A stretch of 64,000 nucleotides of DNA from contig CAZMJP010000001.1 in the NCBI GenBank assembly GCA_964566895.1, positions 1 through 64,000 on the forward strand, read 5' to 3'. Below, piece after piece: positions 62,982-64,000 of this stretch. The position numbers and the translations under genes were made by a program. The notes below the pieces were generated by a model that was not told the origin of the DNA, did not search any database, and was given only the letters and a program-made list of their open reading frames with translations. Each line of letters starts with the position of its first letter. The stretch's first letter is position 1. The DNA comes from CAZMJP01 sp964566895 (GTDB lineage Bacteria > Patescibacteriota > Patescibacteriia > UBA2591 > UBA6264).

Positions 62982-64000
62982 TGTTTAAAATAAATACTTT
63001 TATTCCTATTATGCTCCTCGACTGTCCGACTGAAAATAGTCTGACCGTCTGATCCAGTCAAAAAACAACAATAATCGTTTTCCAAGGGATTTATTGCTGC
63101 CTCAATGGCCGAAAGACTCGGGTTATTAATCGGACCCGGCGGCAGTCCGACATATAAATAAGTATTATAAAGGGAGGGTATTCTGGTATCTTCAAAACTC
63201 AATCTCGGTTTGGCGTTTCCTAAAATATAATTAACCGTAGCGCAAGACTCTAAAGCCCATCCGGCATCCAGTCTTTTCCAAAAAATATCGGCGATTAAAC
63301 GGCGATCCTGATCCAGGGCCGCCTCTTTTTCAATTATCGAAGCCAGGGTGACAACCTCATAAATTGTCCGGCCCGACTCTTTAATTTTATTTAATATTTG
63401 TTTATCTATTTTTTTGTCGAAATTCTCTAACATTTTTTGAACAACCGCCCGGCCAGTGGTTTGTTTGTAAAATCGATAAGTATCAGGAAAGAGATACCCT
63501 TGCAATTTTTCTTTAGGAGCGACATTTTGCCAATTTTCAGGCAGAAACTCATATTTCCCCACCAACTCCTCGTCCCGGCTTACCTCATCTAGGGCAGTAA
63601 AAAAATCTTCCTGACCCACCAAATCCTCCTTTTCTAAAACCTCGGCAATTTCCTTATTGGTTAAACCCTCAATAATGGTAACAGCCGCTTCTGGAGCTAA
63701 GGGCTGACTAATTAAAACTTTAACCAATTCCTTTAAGCCAGTCCCCGGTTCAAGATGATATTCACCCGGTAGAAATTTACTTCTAGCGTTTCGTAGAAAG
63801 GCGTAAATCTGGAATAATTTACTATTTTTAATCAACCCCTCATCTTCTAATCTATCGCTAATCTCTTTCAACCCCTCCCCCTCTTCAATGGCAAAGATTT
63901 TTGTCTTAACCTCTTCGTTTAATAACGAACTCCGTTGAAAAGAAAAATACAAAAAGACGACTATAATAACAAAAATCAAATAACCAAAAATTATTCCTTT
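62978..64000 (-). CDS. mltG: Endolytic murein transglycosylase MltG (5' end beyond window)
   Basis: MltG cuts newly made glycan strands inside the chain and so ends their growth. The visible part (about 340 residues) begins within a membrane helix and has a LysM-like domain (about 25-80), then the YceG fold with QGYLFPDTYRF, the catalytic Glu in LASIIEKEA, and the C-terminal YVGLPPGPINNPSLSAIEAA. The frame remains open up to base 64000, continuing the membrane helix, so the real start is outside; the TTG at 63979 should not be used. It is translationally coupled with the GtrA gene. Confidence 0.93.
   Translation of the reverse strand, partial: KGIIFGYLIFVIIVVFLYFSFQRSSLLNEEVKTKIFAIEEGEGLKEISDRLEDEGLIKNSKLFQIYAFLRNARSKFLPGEYHLEPGTGLKELVKVLISQPLAPEAAVTIIEGLTNKEIAEVLEKEDLVGQEDFFTALDEVSRDEELVGKYEFLPENWQNVAPKEKLQGYLFPDTYRFYKQTTGRAVVQKMLENFDKKIDKQILNKIKESGRTIYEVVTLASIIEKEAALDQDRRLIADIFWKRLDAGWALESCATVNYILGNAKPRLSFEDTRIPSLYNTYLYVGLPPGPINNPSLSAIEAAINPLENDYCCFLTGSDGQTIFSRTVEEHNRNKSIYFKQ

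Noticed and set aside
63979..63979. TTG as the start of mltG
   Set aside because: The frame and the membrane helix continue to the window edge, so the gene is cut, not complete.

Overview
The window looks like a chromosomal piece of a Candidate Phyla Radiation (Patescibacteria) bacterium, probably from the Parcubacteria/ABY1 side, recovered as a metagenome scaffold. The evidence is the AT-rich, tightly packed sequence; the lack of biosynthetic genes; the large uncharacterised surface proteins; a stripped-down type IV secretion (T4SS)-like locus without relaxase or coupling protein; and two 100-N gaps. TGA works as a stop (for example in ATGA start/stop overlaps), so the UGA-glycine code of Gracilibacteria is excluded. 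The phylum call is an inference from gene content.

Layout. 1-3784: tRNA-Ser(GCU), recG and radA. 3872-24686, all on the minus strand: one long locus encoding a Ca-loop membrane protein, a 2794-residue cysteine-rich surface protein, a VirB6-like membrane protein, a PrgI/VirB3-like protein, a split VirB4, accessory membrane proteins, a VirB2-like protein carrying a probable M15-type peptidase region, and a membrane-anchored beta-propeller. 24890-27508: two single-gene plus-strand units with consensus promoters and strong Shine-Dalgarno sites flank rsmA. 27560-32953: a coiled-coil protein, a small acidic protein and leuS. 32992-34323: a LysM-CHAP wall hydrolase. 34354-45002 (minus): a PHP phosphoesterase and an alpha-glucan block (APH-fold kinase, three GH57 enzymes, GlgA, a GH15 glucoamylase) followed upstream by ruvC and yebC. 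45119-52038 (plus): phosphoglucose/phosphomannose isomerase, two poorly known enzymes, a GT-C-like membrane protein and a GT2/LTA-synthase-like fusion. 52111-55885 (minus): four VirB2-like pilin-type proteins, one with a peptidoglycan-binding domain, and a solute-binding lipoprotein. 55946-64000: galU, tyrS, a class A penicillin-binding protein, a C39-like peptidase, GtrA and MltG.

How the parts fit. Most genes serve the cell surface: peptidoglycan synthesis and remodelling, glycolipid or polymer assembly, and a T4SS-like envelope machine. VirB2-like membrane modules occur five times, twice joined to cell-wall domains, which suggests a machine built to sit in or cross peptidoglycan and display a giant disulfide-rich protein. 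The glucan cluster, with GalU and the isomerase, suggests storage and reuse of an intracellular glucose polymer.

Three sequence-level points stand out. Both N gaps are flanked by identical 55-base sequences and are almost certainly unmerged contig overlaps; removing them restores two intact genes. Several genes have a promoter -10 box only 6-8 bases before the ATG, which predicts leaderless mRNAs. Short AT-rich repeat words occur inside rsmA, leuS and a membrane-protein gene, and one closely matches a word in an intergenic promoter.
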